NCBI RefSeq assembly: GCF_027924965.1
Contig: NZ_AP027056.1
Coordinates: 496,001 to 560,000 of the forward strand
Source of the DNA: Limnohabitans sp. TEGF004
Lineage (GTDB): Bacteria; Pseudomonadota; Gammaproteobacteria; Burkholderiales; Burkholderiaceae_C
Direction: 5' to 3'
Length of the DNA stretch: 64,000 nt
Shown here: positions 19,455-28,788 of the stretch, piece after piece
How positions within the stretch are numbered: position 1 is the stretch's first letter
Layout: the number at the start of each line of letters is the position of its first letter
Translations under genes and position numbers: made by a program
Notes under the pieces: model-generated
Database searches by the model: none
What the model was told of the DNA's origin: nothing
Seen by the model: only the letters and a program-made list of their open reading frames with translations

Positions 19455-19781
19455 TTAGACCTGCTTCATGGAGCCTTTGACTTTGCCGCCACGTTCGATT
19501 TCGATTTCGCCGTAAGTCACATCGCCCGTGACCTTGCCGGTGTTGCGCACGATGAGCACGCTTTTGCTGGTGATGGACTGGTTCAACTCGCCTTTGACGT
19601 CGATGAAGTCAGCTTCGGTGGTACCGGTGACCACACCTGCAGCACCAATGAGTACATCTTTGGCAACCAAGTCGCCTTCCACCGTGCCTGAGATGATGGC
19701 TTGGTTAGGGGCGTTGATCGAGCCCTTGAACACCACACCGGCGCCAATGAAAATGCTTTTGTCTTTGCTGCCTTCGCTCAT
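19455..19781 (-). CDS. Bactofilin family cytoskeletal protein
   Basis: 108 residues from ATG 19781 (MSEGSKDKSIFIGAGVVFKG); the longer upstream frame has no family resemblance. The repeated short beta segments (GTVEGDLVAKDVLIGAAGVV, GELNQSITS, GKVTGDVTYGEIEIERGGKV) are the right-handed beta-helix repeats of bactofilins. Family members self-assemble into filaments that place cell-envelope or chromosome-segregation factors. It is divergent from a ParA-like gene across a 116-bp region with a perfect palindrome. Confidence 0.93.
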   Translation of the reverse strand: MSEGSKDKSIFIGAGVVFKGSINAPNQAIISGTVEGDLVAKDVLIGAAGVVTGTTEADFIDVKGELNQSITSKSVLIVRNTGKVTGDVTYGEIEIERGGKVKGSMKQV

Positions 19782-19848
19782 ACAGTTGTCTTTCTGAAAT
19801 ATGAATGCTTTCGAGTTTATATGGATATTGTCAATTTCTTCAATTAAA

Positions 19849-19864
19849 TACGCCAAATGGCGTA
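19849..19864. promoter_or_regulatory. Perfect palindrome in the bactofilin/ParA divergent promoter region
   Basis: TACGCCA-AA-TGGCGTA, 7-bp arms with a 2-bp centre, located 34-49 bp before the ParA-like start and 68-83 bp before the bactofilin start. It has the form of a dimeric repressor operator; the protein that binds is unknown. Confidence 0.5.
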
Positions 19865-19897
19865 CGAGTGACGTTTATCAGATGAAAATAAAACACT

Positions 19898-20524
19898 ATG
19901 AAAGTCGTTGTTGTTGCCAATCCAAAAGGTGGTGCAGGTAAATCTACCCTCTCCACCAACATTGCCGGTTACTTTGCGTCGCAAGGCCACCAGGTCATGC
20001 TGGGCGATGCAGACACCCAACAGTCGTCCAAGTTTTGGCTGAGCCAGCGGCCTGACACCCTGCCGAGCATTGCCACTTGGGAATACCAACCCGACTTGGT
20101 TTTGACGGCCAAGCCACCCCGCGGTACCACCCATGTGGTGATTGACACACCGGGCGGCATCAGTGGTTGGCGCTTGCAAGAGGTGATTGAGCGGGCCGAC
20201 AAGGTCATCGTGCCCGTCATGCCCAGTGTGTTTGACATGCAAGCTACGAATGAGTTTTTGAATCAGCTGGTGCAAATCACCGCCAAGCTGCCCACGCAAG
20301 TGGGCGTGGTGGGCAACCGTGTGGACACGCGCACCATCTCGGCGGGTAACTTGCGCAAGTTCATCGAGTCCTTGCAAGTACCCGTGCTGACCTACTTGCG
20401 TGATACCCAGTACTACTTGCACATGGCGGCGCACGGCTTGTCGATGTTTGACATCACGCCATCGAAAGTGCAAAAAGATTTAGAGCAGTGGGAGCCTATT
20501 TGCCATTGGCTCGACCAAGACTGA
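19898..20524 (+). CDS. ParA/MinD-like partition ATPase
   Basis: 208 residues. The deviant Walker A KGGAGKST is at residues 10-17 with the signature lysine K10; DADTQQSS and VIDTPGG are the switch regions. It is shorter than chromosomal ParA and has no N-terminal DNA-binding domain, as in small ParA/MipZ/PpfA-type positioning ATPases. No ParB gene or parS-like repeat is nearby. Divergence from a bactofilin gene suggests a shared role in positioning a cellular structure (inference from context). Confidence 0.88.
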   Translation: MKVVVVANPKGGAGKSTLSTNIAGYFASQGHQVMLGDADTQQSSKFWLSQRPDTLPSIATWEYQPDLVLTAKPPRGTTHVVIDTPGGISGWRLQEVIERADKVIVPVMPSVFDMQATNEFLNQLVQITAKLPTQVGVVGNRVDTRTISAGNLRKFIESLQVPVLTYLRDTQYYLHMAAHGLSMFDITPSKVQKDLEQWEPICHWLDQD

Positions 20525-20537
20525 CGCGGTTGAAGCG

Positions 20538-20894
20538 TTAAGCCGCGTTGTCCACGTAGCGGCCTTTGTAGCCGTGGGTGCTGAATTCCATGGCTTGAAA
20601 ACCTTGGAAGTCGAGCTGGCGAATGAACTCGCCTGATTGCTTGTTGACCACTTTCACCGACAGCGTGCTGGACTGTTTGTCAAACGAGTAATTGAGCTGA
20701 CTGCGATCCAACGATTGGTTCAGGCGTTGCACTCGCACCTCTTTGTCTGCCTGCATCTGCTGAACAGGGTCCACTTTTTTGGCAGGCGCCTCTGCCGGTG
20801 CTTGCGGTGCTGCGCCCGCGCTCACCTTTGCGGGTGCGGGCTTGGCAGCCGGCACAGCATGGGTTTGAGCAGTGGGTGATGCAATGGTGGGCAC
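20538..20894 (-). CDS. FlaG-like domain protein
   Basis: 118 residues. The first half is a low-complexity Ala/Pro/Lys linker. The second half (about 55-105: RLNQSLDRSQLNYSFDK ... LSVKVVNKQSGEFIRQL) matches the FlaG pattern (LN.SL...L.F..D......VKV.D..TGE.IRQ). FlaG proteins affect flagellar filament length, but no flagellar gene is in the window, so this copy is an orphan. It is convergent with the ParA-like gene, 13 bp apart. The assignment is from pattern only. Confidence 0.55.
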   Translation of the reverse strand: MPTIASPTAQTHAVPAAKPAPAKVSAGAAPQAPAEAPAKKVDPVQQMQADKEVRVQRLNQSLDRSQLNYSFDKQSSTLSVKVVNKQSGEFIRQLDFQGFQAMEFSTHGYKGRYVDNAA

Positions 20895-20972
20895 AGCAGT
20901 TCTCGTAATGTGCAGATTTGATTTTAAATTAGAGAAATTTTAAGTTCAACTCAATAAACCCTGAATGAGCAT

Positions 20973-21000
20973 AAAAAAACCCGCCAATTAGGCGGGTTTT
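20973..21000 (-). terminator. Intrinsic terminator after acs
   Basis: AAAACCCGCC (20976-20985) / GGCGGGTTTT (20991-21000), loop AATTA; on the minus strand it is followed by a run of T residues. It separates acs from the FlaG-like gene. Confidence 0.9.
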
Positions 21001-21031
21001 CAGAGCCTTTCGGCTGATTCGGTAAGCCAGA

Positions 21032-22996
21032 TCAGTGGTTGTCTGTCAACTGGTCCAGAATCGCTGGGTTTTCCAAGGTCGAGGTGTCTTGTGTGATCGC
21101 CTCGTTCTTGGCCAAGCTGCGCAGCAAGCGGCGCATGATCTTGCCAGAGCGGGTCTTGGGCAAGTTGTCGCCGAAGCGGATGTCTTTTGGCTTGGCGATG
21201 GGGCCAATTTCTTTGCCCACGTGGTCGCGCAAGATTTTGGCAATCGCTTTGGCTTCGTCGCCTGTTGGGCGTGAACGCTTCAACACCACAAACGCGCAGA
21301 TGGCTTCGCCCGTGGTGTCGTCCGGACGACCCACCACAGCGGCTTCAGCCACCAACTCGGTGCAGCTCACCAAGGCAGATTCGATTTCCATCGTGCCCAT
21401 GCGGTGGCCAGACACGTTCAACACGTCGTCGATACGGCCAGTGATGGTGAAGTAGCCCGTTTTCTCGTCGCGGATCGCGCCGTCGCCAGCCAAGTAGTAC
21501 TTGCCCTTGAATTCTTCTGGGTAGTAGCTCTTGATGAAGCGCTCTGAGTCACCCCAGATGTTGCGAATCATCGAAGGCCATGGGCGCTTGACCACCAAGA
21601 TACCGCCTTGGCCGTTAGGCATGTCGTTACCAGCCTCGTCCACGATGGCAGCTTGAATGCCGGGGAAGGGCAATGTGCAAGAGCCGGGAACCATAGGAGT
21701 CACGCCTGGCAGAGGGGTGATCATGTGACCACCGGTTTCGGTTTGCCAGAAGGTGTCGACGATGGGGCAACGGCTGCCGCCCACGTGCTTGTAGTACCAC
21801 TCCCAAGCCGCTGGGTTGATCGGCTCGCCGACCGAACCCAACAAACGCAGGCTAGACAAGTCGTAGCTCTTTGGGTGCACAGCATCGTTGGCTTCGGCAG
21901 CTTTGATGAGTGAACGGATCGCTGTGGGCGCTGTGTAGAAGATCGAGACTTTGTGGTCTTGGATCATCTTCCAGAAGCGGCCAGCGTCTGGGTAAGTGGG
22001 CACGCCTTCGAACACGATTTCAGTGCCACCCAAAGCCAATGGGCCGTAGGTGATGTAAGTGTGGCCTGTGACCCAACCGATGTCGGCGGTACACCAGAAC
22101 ACGTCGTTGTCTTTCAAGTCGAAGGTCCACTTGGTGGTCAACGCTGCGTGCAGAAGATAGCCGCCGGTACTGTGTTGCACGCCTTTTGGCTTGCCTGTGG
22201 AGCCTGAGGTGTAGAGCAAGAACAGGGGGTGCTCAGCGCCCACCCATTCTGGTTCGCAGGTGGTGGCTTGCTTGTCGGCCAAGTCGGCCATCCATTGGTC
22301 GCGGCCTGCCACCATGGCGATGTCGCCACCGGTGCGTTTGACGACCAACACGTTTTTCACAGAATCGCAACCACCCAAAGTGAGAGCTTCGTCGACGATG
22401 GCTTTCAGAGGCAGATGCTTGCCACCGCGCACTTGTTGGTCAGCGGTGATGATGGCCACAGCGCCTGTGTCTTCCACGCGGTCACGCAAAGATTGGGCTG
22501 AGAAGCCGCCGAACACCACAGAGTGGGTTGCGCCGATACGGGCGCAGGCTTGCATCGCGGCCACGCCTTCGATCGACATCGAGATGTAGATCATCACGCG
22601 GTCGCCTTTTTTCACGCCGACTGATTTCAGGGCGTTGGCGTATTGGCAAGTCTTGGCCAGCAATTGGCTGTAAGTGGCTTTGGTCACTTCGCCGCCGTCG
22701 GCTTCGAAGATGATGGCGGTCTTGTCGCCCAAGCCTTTTTCGATGTTGCGGTCCAAGCAGTTGTAAGAGGCATTCAATGTGCCGTCTTCGAACCACTTGA
22801 AGAAAGGCGCGTTGCTCTCATCGAGCACTTTGGTGAAGGGGGTCTTCCAGCTCAGCAACTCGCGTGCTTGCTCGGCCCAAAAGCCTTCGTAATCAGTCTC
22901 AGCTTTTTTGCACAAGGCTTCGTAGGCGGCCATGCCGGATACGTTGGCTTGCTTGACGAACTCAGCTGATGGCTGGTGAATGGTGATGTCGCTCAT
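21032..22996 (-). CDS. acs: Acetyl-CoA synthetase
   Basis: 654 residues from ATG 22996, preceded by AGGAGA; the frame extends upstream but without family sequence. The AMP-loop [11 protein letters not shown], the adenylate motif WQTETGGH, and the C-terminal [10 protein letters not shown] with the acetylation-regulated catalytic lysine are all present. It activates acetate to acetyl-CoA with ATP. It is downstream of the zorC-like gene on the same strand, with a 135-bp gap, and has its own terminator, so it is probably a separate unit. Confidence 0.97.
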   Translation of the reverse strand: MSDITIHQPSAEFVKQANVSGMAAYEALCKKAETDYEGFWAEQARELLSWKTPFTKVLDESNAPFFKWFEDGTLNASYNCLDRNIEKGLGDKTAIIFEADGGEVTKATYSQLLAKTCQYANALKSVGVKKGDRVMIYISMSIEGVAAMQACARIGATHSVVFGGFSAQSLRDRVEDTGAVAIITADQQVRGGKHLPLKAIVDEALTLGGCDSVKNVLVVKRTGGDIAMVAGRDQWMADLADKQATTCEPEWVGAEHPLFLLYTSGSTGKPKGVQHSTGGYLLHAALTTKWTFDLKDNDVFWCTADIGWVTGHTYITYGPLALGGTEIVFEGVPTYPDAGRFWKMIQDHKVSIFYTAPTAIRSLIKAAEANDAVHPKSYDLSSLRLLGSVGEPINPAAWEWYYKHVGGSRCPIVDTFWQTETGGHMITPLPGVTPMVPGSCTLPFPGIQAAIVDEAGNDMPNGQGGILVVKRPWPSMIRNIWGDSERFIKSYYPEEFKGKYYLAGDGAIRDEKTGYFTITGRIDDVLNVSGHRMGTMEIESALVSCTELVAEAAVVGRPDDTTGEAICAFVVLKRSRPTGDEAKAIAKILRDHVGKEIGPIAKPKDIRFGDNLPKTRSGKIMRRLLRSLAKNEAITQDTSTLENPAILDQLTDNH

Positions 22997-23131
22997 GAAC
23001 CGGTCTCCTCTTATATGACGGTATCTGTCAAAACCCCGTGACTGTGAGCTTGGGCTCTTACAAGGGTCTGACTTTTTTGGTGCATACAAACCCTTGGATG
23101 GGACGCGGGTTTGTGTTTTATCAATTTAGCC

Positions 23132-24580
23132 TTATTTACTGGGCGTTTCGCTGGGCATGAGCTCGCTGAGCTCTAAGTGAATACCCAGGTGCTGATCAAT
23201 GAAGTGCCGCGCCGTGTCCTGCCAGCCGCCCAGTTCGGACTCGTAGTGCAACAGGCCGGGGTCGTCCAGCTGGCCATCGTTGAAGTCCAGCGTGGTGGGG
23301 AAACGCAGCTGGAACAGTTCGTACTCGTTTTGGTACAGCTTGGGCGCTTGCTTGGCGTTGTGTGCAATGGCGCGCAAACGGCCTTGGTGGCTCCAGTCGC
23401 AAAACAAGATATTGCCCATGCGCAGCATGAGCACGCATTGGTTAGGCGCGATCTTGCCCAAGATCTTGGCGTAGCTCAGCTCGCCATAGCCCCGCTCCCC
23501 ACTACGGTCGATTTTTTGAAGCTCTGTAATAGCCTGTTCGCCCAAGGCAATCCAAGCTTCCAAAATATGGCCAGCGTGGAAATAGGCTTCCCAGAAGCGG
23601 CGGCGGTAGGGGCCAATGTCATCTTCTGTGTGGCGCAAGATTTCAAAGAATGCATCCATGGTGCGGCTGGTTAGCCAGCGGCTAGCCGTCTCGATGGCTT
23701 CGCGGCGCACGCCCAGCCAGCCTGCGTGGTTGTGGCGCGGGTCGCCCAAGGTGCGCAGCAACTCAGACAGCAGTGCGTTTTTGATGTCTTGTGGCGGGTT
23801 GCGGTCAAACCAAGGTGAGAGCAGGCTGTAGGCAAACTCGTCGCGGCACAGCGGGTAGCGCAGGCGCTGTGTAGGTTGGCCGATGTCGTGCATGGCCCAT
23901 TCGCACATACGCTTCACATAGCCAATGGTGCTGCGTATTTCTTCGGGGGCTTGCAAGGCTTCGATGAAGGCTTGTTTGCAAAAGTTGTTCAGCCAAAAGC
24001 CTTGGGTCAGCGCATGGCGCTCTTGCCACTGCGCCAGTGTTTTGTCGGCGGGCATGCCCAAAATATCGTTGGCCACATGCACGGGGCCATTGAGCGGGTC
24101 CAACACATCGAGGGTGGTGATGAGCCGCTCTAGGCCATTGGCTTCGGTCTCGGACAGCGAAGCCAACACGCGTGGGTCCAAGAAGAACTCGCGTGCCGTG
24201 TGGGCCAGCTTCAAGAACACGGGGTTCTCTGGGTTGAAGCCCTGCAAATAGGTGTGCAGCAAACCACGGCCCCACTTGAGCGGACGGCGTGAGGCCAGTG
24301 CCTCTGGCACGGCCACTTCAAAGTAGCGGTCGGTCAACGGTGTGTGGGTGTGCAGGCCGCGCTCGGCGTCGAGCCACAGCGCGTAGGGAATGTGTCGCCA
24401 ATCGCGTTGGCGCGGTGCGCTGCTGTTGGGTGCAAACTGCACGCGTTCAAACGCGCTGTAGGTGCGCTCGCCCACGGTGCGCAAGTCTGGGTCTTTGCCA
24501 AAGCCGCCGCCACGCTTGGTCCGCGCAGCATGGGCCAGCTGGTCAAAGTCTTGCGGCAGTGGGGCGAAAAACTCGTGCAT
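23132..24580 (-). CDS. ZorC-like protein (EH-signature-like domain)
   Basis: 482 residues, no signal peptide or TM segment, helical N-terminal two thirds. The C-terminal region (about 380-470) resembles the EH-signature of ZorC: MRMGNILFCDWSHQGRLRA (387-405) aligns with the hydrophobic-acidic-aromatic-Ser-x-x-Gly strand pair, and H445 with W453 (LHYESELGGWQ) fits the downstream His/Trp. The acidic residue is Asp395 where the family name implies Glu. It follows the ZorB-like gene by 15 bp. Known ZorC is a cytosolic DNA-binding component of type I Zorya. The identification rests on remote pattern plus the ZorA-ZorB-ZorC gene order, so confidence is moderate. Confidence 0.65.
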   Translation of the reverse strand: MHEFFAPLPQDFDQLAHAARTKRGGGFGKDPDLRTVGERTYSAFERVQFAPNSSAPRQRDWRHIPYALWLDAERGLHTHTPLTDRYFEVAVPEALASRRPLKWGRGLLHTYLQGFNPENPVFLKLAHTAREFFLDPRVLASLSETEANGLERLITTLDVLDPLNGPVHVANDILGMPADKTLAQWQERHALTQGFWLNNFCKQAFIEALQAPEEIRSTIGYVKRMCEWAMHDIGQPTQRLRYPLCRDEFAYSLLSPWFDRNPPQDIKNALLSELLRTLGDPRHNHAGWLGVRREAIETASRWLTSRTMDAFFEILRHTEDDIGPYRRRFWEAYFHAGHILEAWIALGEQAITELQKIDRSGERGYGELSYAKILGKIAPNQCVLMLRMGNILFCDWSHQGRLRAIAHNAKQAPKLYQNEYELFQLRFPTTLDFNDGQLDDPGLLHYESELGGWQDTARHFIDQHLGIHLELSELMPSETPSK

Positions 24581-24595
24581 GTTTGTGGCGGTTGC

Positions 24596-25348
24596 TCAGC
24601 GCACCGTCTCTTGCATCTTCTTCAAGGTGCTGCTCGGGCCTTTGGCCGCGCCGGTATCGGTGGGCTGGAAGGCCAACACAAAGCGCAGCTCCACGCGGCG
24701 GTTTTGTGTGTCGTTGTCTTTGCTGCTGGGGCGCTCATCGGCATACGAGCTGATGCCAAACACGGGCTGCTCGCGCTCGTTGCGGTAGCTTTGCATGCCT
24801 TCCGAGCCCAGCACTTTGTAAACCGCACGTGCGCGGTCTAGGCCCAAATGCCAGTTGTTGTAGTCGCCACGGTGCAGCGGCACAGAGTCGGTGTGGCCTT
24901 CAATCAGGATGGTTTCAATCTCCACCTGTTGCGGGTTGGGCGGGCAGTCGTCTGGCAGACGGCGGCGTTGCGAATAGATGTAGCAAGGCAAGACTTGTTG
25001 CAGTTGTTCGGCCGATTGGCGCAACGTGCGCACGCCCAAGCCTTCCAGCTCGGCGCTACCGCGTGCAAACAAGGTGTCGGCTGGCAAGCTGATGACGCCC
25101 GAGACTTGGTTGATCGTCACCGGCACACCTGCGTTTTGCAGTCTGGTCCCGATGGTGTGCACCACTGTGGCAAGTGGGTCGGCGGGGGGCTCGGGCGGCT
25201 GCTCGGGCTTGCGTGAGAGCAGCACCATCACCATCACGATGAAGATGAACAGCAGGCCAATCATCAAGTCACTGGCCGAAGCCATGTAACCCGACTCTTC
25301 CACCTGCTCATTGGTGGCTGCGGTGTTGCGGCGTGTTTTGATGAACAT
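24596..25348 (-). CDS. ZorB-like motor protein (MotB/OmpA family)
   Basis: 250 residues. A short cytoplasmic N-terminus, one TM helix (27-44) opening with SASDLMIGLLF where D27 is positioned as the stator proton-carrying Asp, then a linker and a C-terminal OmpA peptidoglycan-binding domain (GHTD 151-154, LGLDRARAV around 168-176, NRRVELRF near 217). The size and layout fit ZorB better than flagellar MotB (which has a plug segment) or TolR/ExbD (no OmpA domain). It follows the ZorA-like gene by 31 bp and precedes the ZorC-like gene. Confidence 0.75.
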   Translation of the reverse strand: MFIKTRRNTAATNEQVEESGYMASASDLMIGLLFIFIVMVMVLLSRKPEQPPEPPADPLATVVHTIGTRLQNAGVPVTINQVSGVISLPADTLFARGSAELEGLGVRTLRQSAEQLQQVLPCYIYSQRRRLPDDCPPNPQQVEIETILIEGHTDSVPLHRGDYNNWHLGLDRARAVYKVLGSEGMQSYRNEREQPVFGISSYADERPSSKDNDTQNRRVELRFVLAFQPTDTGAAKGPSSTLKKMQETVR

Positions 25349-25379
25349 GATTGACGCGTTTAACTTTGACTTTTAGGCT

Positions 25380-26930
25380 TTAAGCCTTGGGTGGCAAAGC
25401 GTCGATGAACTCGTCCAACACTTCTTCCAGGTTGGTGATGCTGCCACTCAGCTGGTTCACTGCGCTGGCCAAGTGTTGGTCCATCTTGGTGTGCAGGTCA
25501 GAAATTTGGGTGCTGTAGCCCGACACACCTTTGGTCAGTGCATCCACCGTGCCTGTGAGTGCTTTTTGTGCGTCTTGCAAATGTGAGCGTACATGGCCCA
25601 GCGCTTCTTCGGCAGACACCGCGCTCTGTTTGAGCGTGTCCACGGTTTGGCCGAGGGCTTGGTTCATCGGAATCAAGGCTTCTTTGAAGTCGGTGGCCGC
25701 TGCACGCTGCAAGCCCACCGCGCCTTCTATGGCGTTGGCGCTGTCTTTGAATTTCTCAGCCGTTTGGTCAATGCGCTCGACCGTGCCTTGCAAGCCCGAC
25801 ATCGCGCCTTGCACCGTTTGCACGGTTTGGCCCAAGGTGCCCAGCAGGGTTTCGAGTTGTTGCGTGCCGGTTTGGCCCATCGCGCTGGCGCGTGCCAACG
25901 AAGCATCTAGCTCGGTGATGGTGGTGCGGGTGTTTTGAATGGTTTGTGCCAAAGTGCCCACGGCATCGCCAAACGAAGCGAGGCCGGTTGAGATGCCTTG
26001 GGTCAAGGTCTCGCCCGCTTTGCTCAGCTCGACCGCCGCTTGGCTGCCAGCGTTGCCAAAGCTTTGGCTAGAGGTTTGAATGCTGTCGGCCAGTTGGGCC
26101 AGCTTGTCAAACGCGGGCTGCATATTGCGCGAGAGGGCGTCGCCAATCGCGTTGGCAAAGTCACCTTCAAAGCGGCGCAGTTGGCTCACCTGTGAACGGT
26201 TCTCGTCCAAGATGTCCTGGAACAAAGCCAGCTGCATGCGCACGCTGGCTTCGGCTGCGTTGTCTGGCACTTTGCTGCGCAGTGTGTGGCACAGCGTGTC
26301 GATGCTGGACTGCAAGTTTTCCAGCGCCACTTTGGCGCGCCAGTTCCACACCAGCGAACACAACAAGCCCGCGATGGAGGTGATGAACTTACCGCCCGCC
26401 GTGGCAATGAGCGACTGCAAAGCTTGGTCTTGCTGACGTGCCGATACATCCAGCGCATTGAGCGCCAAGCCTGCTTGCTGCAAAGCCACCGCCAAGAAGA
26501 TGAAGGTACACATCAAGCCAAAACCAATCAGCAAATTGGGCATGGTCTCGAACAAGGCCAAGTTCATGCGGCCACCGAGCACGCTGCGCACCGTCCATGT
26601 GTCGGCGTGGCTGCGAAAGCTGTAGCTACTGCGTGGGCCTTGGTTCACACCATGTTGCGTGGGTAGGTCAATCAGGCCCGCCTCGGTTTCGCGCAACAAA
26701 AACTTCAGCTCGTCGTCGGTGGTTTTACTCTCGGCCAAAGCCAGCGCTTCGCGACTGCTGCCCTGGTGTGCGCCTAGGCGGGCATCGAGCCCCACCACCT
26801 CGGCACGCACGCGCCGAATGCGCGAAGCCCACACGCCGAAGCTGATGAGCGAGAACACAAAAATCACGGCTGCAATGGCCAGTGGCACAGCCAACTGTTC
26901 GAGTTGGACGAGGTATTGATTCGTAGGCAT
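25380..26930 (-). CDS. ZorA-like motor protein (MotA/TolQ/ExbB family with long cytoplasmic tail)
   Basis: 516 residues. TM helices at about 14-34, 132-150 (LLIGFGLMCTFIFLAVAL) and 180-197 (KFITSIAGLLCSLVWNW). The G-rich second and third helices fit the MotA/ExbB proton-channel core. From residue 200 to the end the chain is a long, almost unbroken helical/coiled-coil tail rich in Gln, Thr and Ala with heptad-like spacing. This long tail is characteristic of ZorA, whose tail is thought to transmit phage-invasion signals, and is absent from TolQ/ExbB. At 516 it is shorter than the E. coli type I ZorA I know of. It begins 34 bp after recD. Confidence 0.75.
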   Translation of the reverse strand: MPTNQYLVQLEQLAVPLAIAAVIFVFSLISFGVWASRIRRVRAEVVGLDARLGAHQGSSREALALAESKTTDDELKFLLRETEAGLIDLPTQHGVNQGPRSSYSFRSHADTWTVRSVLGGRMNLALFETMPNLLIGFGLMCTFIFLAVALQQAGLALNALDVSARQQDQALQSLIATAGGKFITSIAGLLCSLVWNWRAKVALENLQSSIDTLCHTLRSKVPDNAAEASVRMQLALFQDILDENRSQVSQLRRFEGDFANAIGDALSRNMQPAFDKLAQLADSIQTSSQSFGNAGSQAAVELSKAGETLTQGISTGLASFGDAVGTLAQTIQNTRTTITELDASLARASAMGQTGTQQLETLLGTLGQTVQTVQGAMSGLQGTVERIDQTAEKFKDSANAIEGAVGLQRAAATDFKEALIPMNQALGQTVDTLKQSAVSAEEALGHVRSHLQDAQKALTGTVDALTKGVSGYSTQISDLHTKMDQHLASAVNQLSGSITNLEEVLDEFIDALPPKA

Positions 26931-26964
26931 GGCGCTATTGTGAACAAGTTAAATTGTGGAAAAG

Positions 26965-28788
26965 TTAAATGCCCAAACCACCGCTGCGCAACACGCGCCG
27001 CGCACAGCCATTCCACAGCACGCCCAACTGCGGGGCCCACAGCGTCAGGCGCTTTTTGGCGCGTGTGAGGCCGGTGTACACCAGCTCGCGCGTGAGCACG
27101 GGGGACTCAAGTGCTGGGATCACCAGCAACACATGCGTGAACTCTGAGCCCTGTGATTTGTGCACCGTCATGGCAAACACGGTTTCCACACTGTCAAGAC
27201 GCGAGGGCATGACCCAACGCACACCACCATCCACCGCAGGGAAGGCCACGCGCAACACACCGTCAGGCCCGGGCAGGCACAGGCCAATGTCGCCGTTCAT
27301 CAGTTCTAGCGCGTAGTCGTTTCGCGTCACCATCACAGGGCGACCGGCATACCAAGCACTTTGGCCTAAGCCCAGCGCGTGCTCGACTTGTGCATTGAGC
27401 TGCACCACGCCCAGCGGGCCTTCGCGCACCGCGCACAACACACAAAACTCGGTGAAGGCTTTGAGCAACGCCACCGCTTGCGCATCGCTGCACGGTGCAG
27501 CTGGCGCTGTTTTACTGGGGCGGTGTGCGTCTAGCAAAGCCAGCCAATTGCGCCAACCGTAGCGCAGGCCCACGGCCAGCTTGGGGTCGCTGGCATTGTT
27601 CAGTTGCAGGCGGGTCACGTCGGGTTCTGCGGCATCGCCCCCTTCGTCAAGGAGAACGCTTTGTTGCAAAGGCAACGTGGCCAGCCAATCGGGTGCAGCG
27701 TTCCACAGGGCTTTGAGGGCGGGTGTGTTGTCGGCCGCGTCCGCGTTCACGGTGCGTGCCCATTGGCCAATGCCGCTCTTGGCATCGAAGCGGTGGCTGT
27801 GAATGAGCGTGACGGTTTGAGCTTTGAGCAAACTGCCCGTGCACAGCTGGGACATGACCGCACCAGCTTCTACAGACGCGAGCTGGTCTTTGTCGCCCAG
27901 CAAAATCAAACGCGCAGTCGGCGGCACAGCTTGCAGCAGGCGGGCCATCATCTCTAAGTCAATCATCGACGCTTCGTCGACCACCACCACATCGGTGGCA
28001 AGCTGATGCACTTGGTTTGCGCGGCTATTGGTTTGCAACAAGCGGTGCAGCGTTTGCGCTTGGCTGGGCATGTGCGGGCGCTTATCGGCGGGCATCTTGG
28101 TGAGTGCGTTGCTGATCGACTCGGTCAAACGCGCCGCTGCTTTGCCCGTGGGGGCGGCCAAGTGAATTTGCAGCTCGCGTGGCGATGTGCGCACTAACAG
28201 CGACAGCAGTTTCACCACCGTGGTGGTTTTGCCCGTGCCGGGCCCGCCGGTGATGAGGGTGATGCGGTTTTGCGCGGCCACCTCGCAGGCCAAGCGTTGC
28301 ATGTCAGGCGTGCCATCGGTGGTGGGCGTGAACAACTCGTCTAAGCGTTGTTGCAAATCCGCAGGCACTTCGCAGGGCAGGGCTAAGCGCTGCGCCAGTT
28401 GCAATCGAATGTTTTGCTCAGCCTTCCATGCGCGGCGTAAATACAAACGTGCGCCTTGTGTGTCTTCGGTCAGCACCAGCGGCGAAGCATCGCCTTGCGT
28501 CCACGGCAAGGTGGCGGCGGCTTCATGCAGCTTGCTTGGGAGTGTGGCGGTTTGTTCGTCGGTCCAGCCCAACAACTCAGCGACTTGCGTTTGTAGCGTG
28601 GCAAGGTCTAGGCACGCATGGCCGCGTCCCCATTGGTGGCTGGTGAGGGCTGCTAACCACAAGTGGCGTGGGTCATCGCTGGGTTGCTTGCTGTGCAGCA
28701 AGTTGGCCAAGGCTGTGTCTAAGCCGGTCAGCGGCGTGGCGTGCGCTTGTCCCCAAGGTTGTTTCAGCAGGTCTTTGAGCATGGTCAT
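26965..28788 (-). CDS. recD: Exodeoxyribonuclease V alpha subunit RecD
   Basis: 607 residues. Walker A GGPGTGKTTT at 181-190, motif II DEAS at 271-274, and the C-terminal UvrD-like block VFAMTVHKSQGSEF. It is the 5'-3' helicase of the RecBCD double-strand-break and phage-DNA processing enzyme. Its ATG overlaps the recB stop (ATGA). The order recC-recB-recD is usual, but here three motor/defence-like genes follow at 34, 31 and 15 bp, which is not usual. Confidence 0.96.
   Translation of the reverse strand: MTMLKDLLKQPWGQAHATPLTGLDTALANLLHSKQPSDDPRHLWLAALTSHQWGRGHACLDLATLQTQVAELLGWTDEQTATLPSKLHEAAATLPWTQGDASPLVLTEDTQGARLYLRRAWKAEQNIRLQLAQRLALPCEVPADLQQRLDELFTPTTDGTPDMQRLACEVAAQNRITLITGGPGTGKTTTVVKLLSLLVRTSPRELQIHLAAPTGKAAARLTESISNALTKMPADKRPHMPSQAQTLHRLLQTNSRANQVHQLATDVVVVDEASMIDLEMMARLLQAVPPTARLILLGDKDQLASVEAGAVMSQLCTGSLLKAQTVTLIHSHRFDAKSGIGQWARTVNADAADNTPALKALWNAAPDWLATLPLQQSVLLDEGGDAAEPDVTRLQLNNASDPKLAVGLRYGWRNWLALLDAHRPSKTAPAAPCSDAQAVALLKAFTEFCVLCAVREGPLGVVQLNAQVEHALGLGQSAWYAGRPVMVTRNDYALELMNGDIGLCLPGPDGVLRVAFPAVDGGVRWVMPSRLDSVETVFAMTVHKSQGSEFTHVLLVIPALESPVLTRELVYTGLTRAKKRLTLWAPQLGVLWNGCARRVLRSGGLGI

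Noticed and set aside
23132..26930. Reading of the zor-like genes as TolQR/ExbBD or flagellar MotAB
   Set aside because: TolR/ExbD lack an OmpA domain, flagellar MotB pairs with flagellar genes, and neither type has the long ZorA-like tail or a third EH-signature-like gene.
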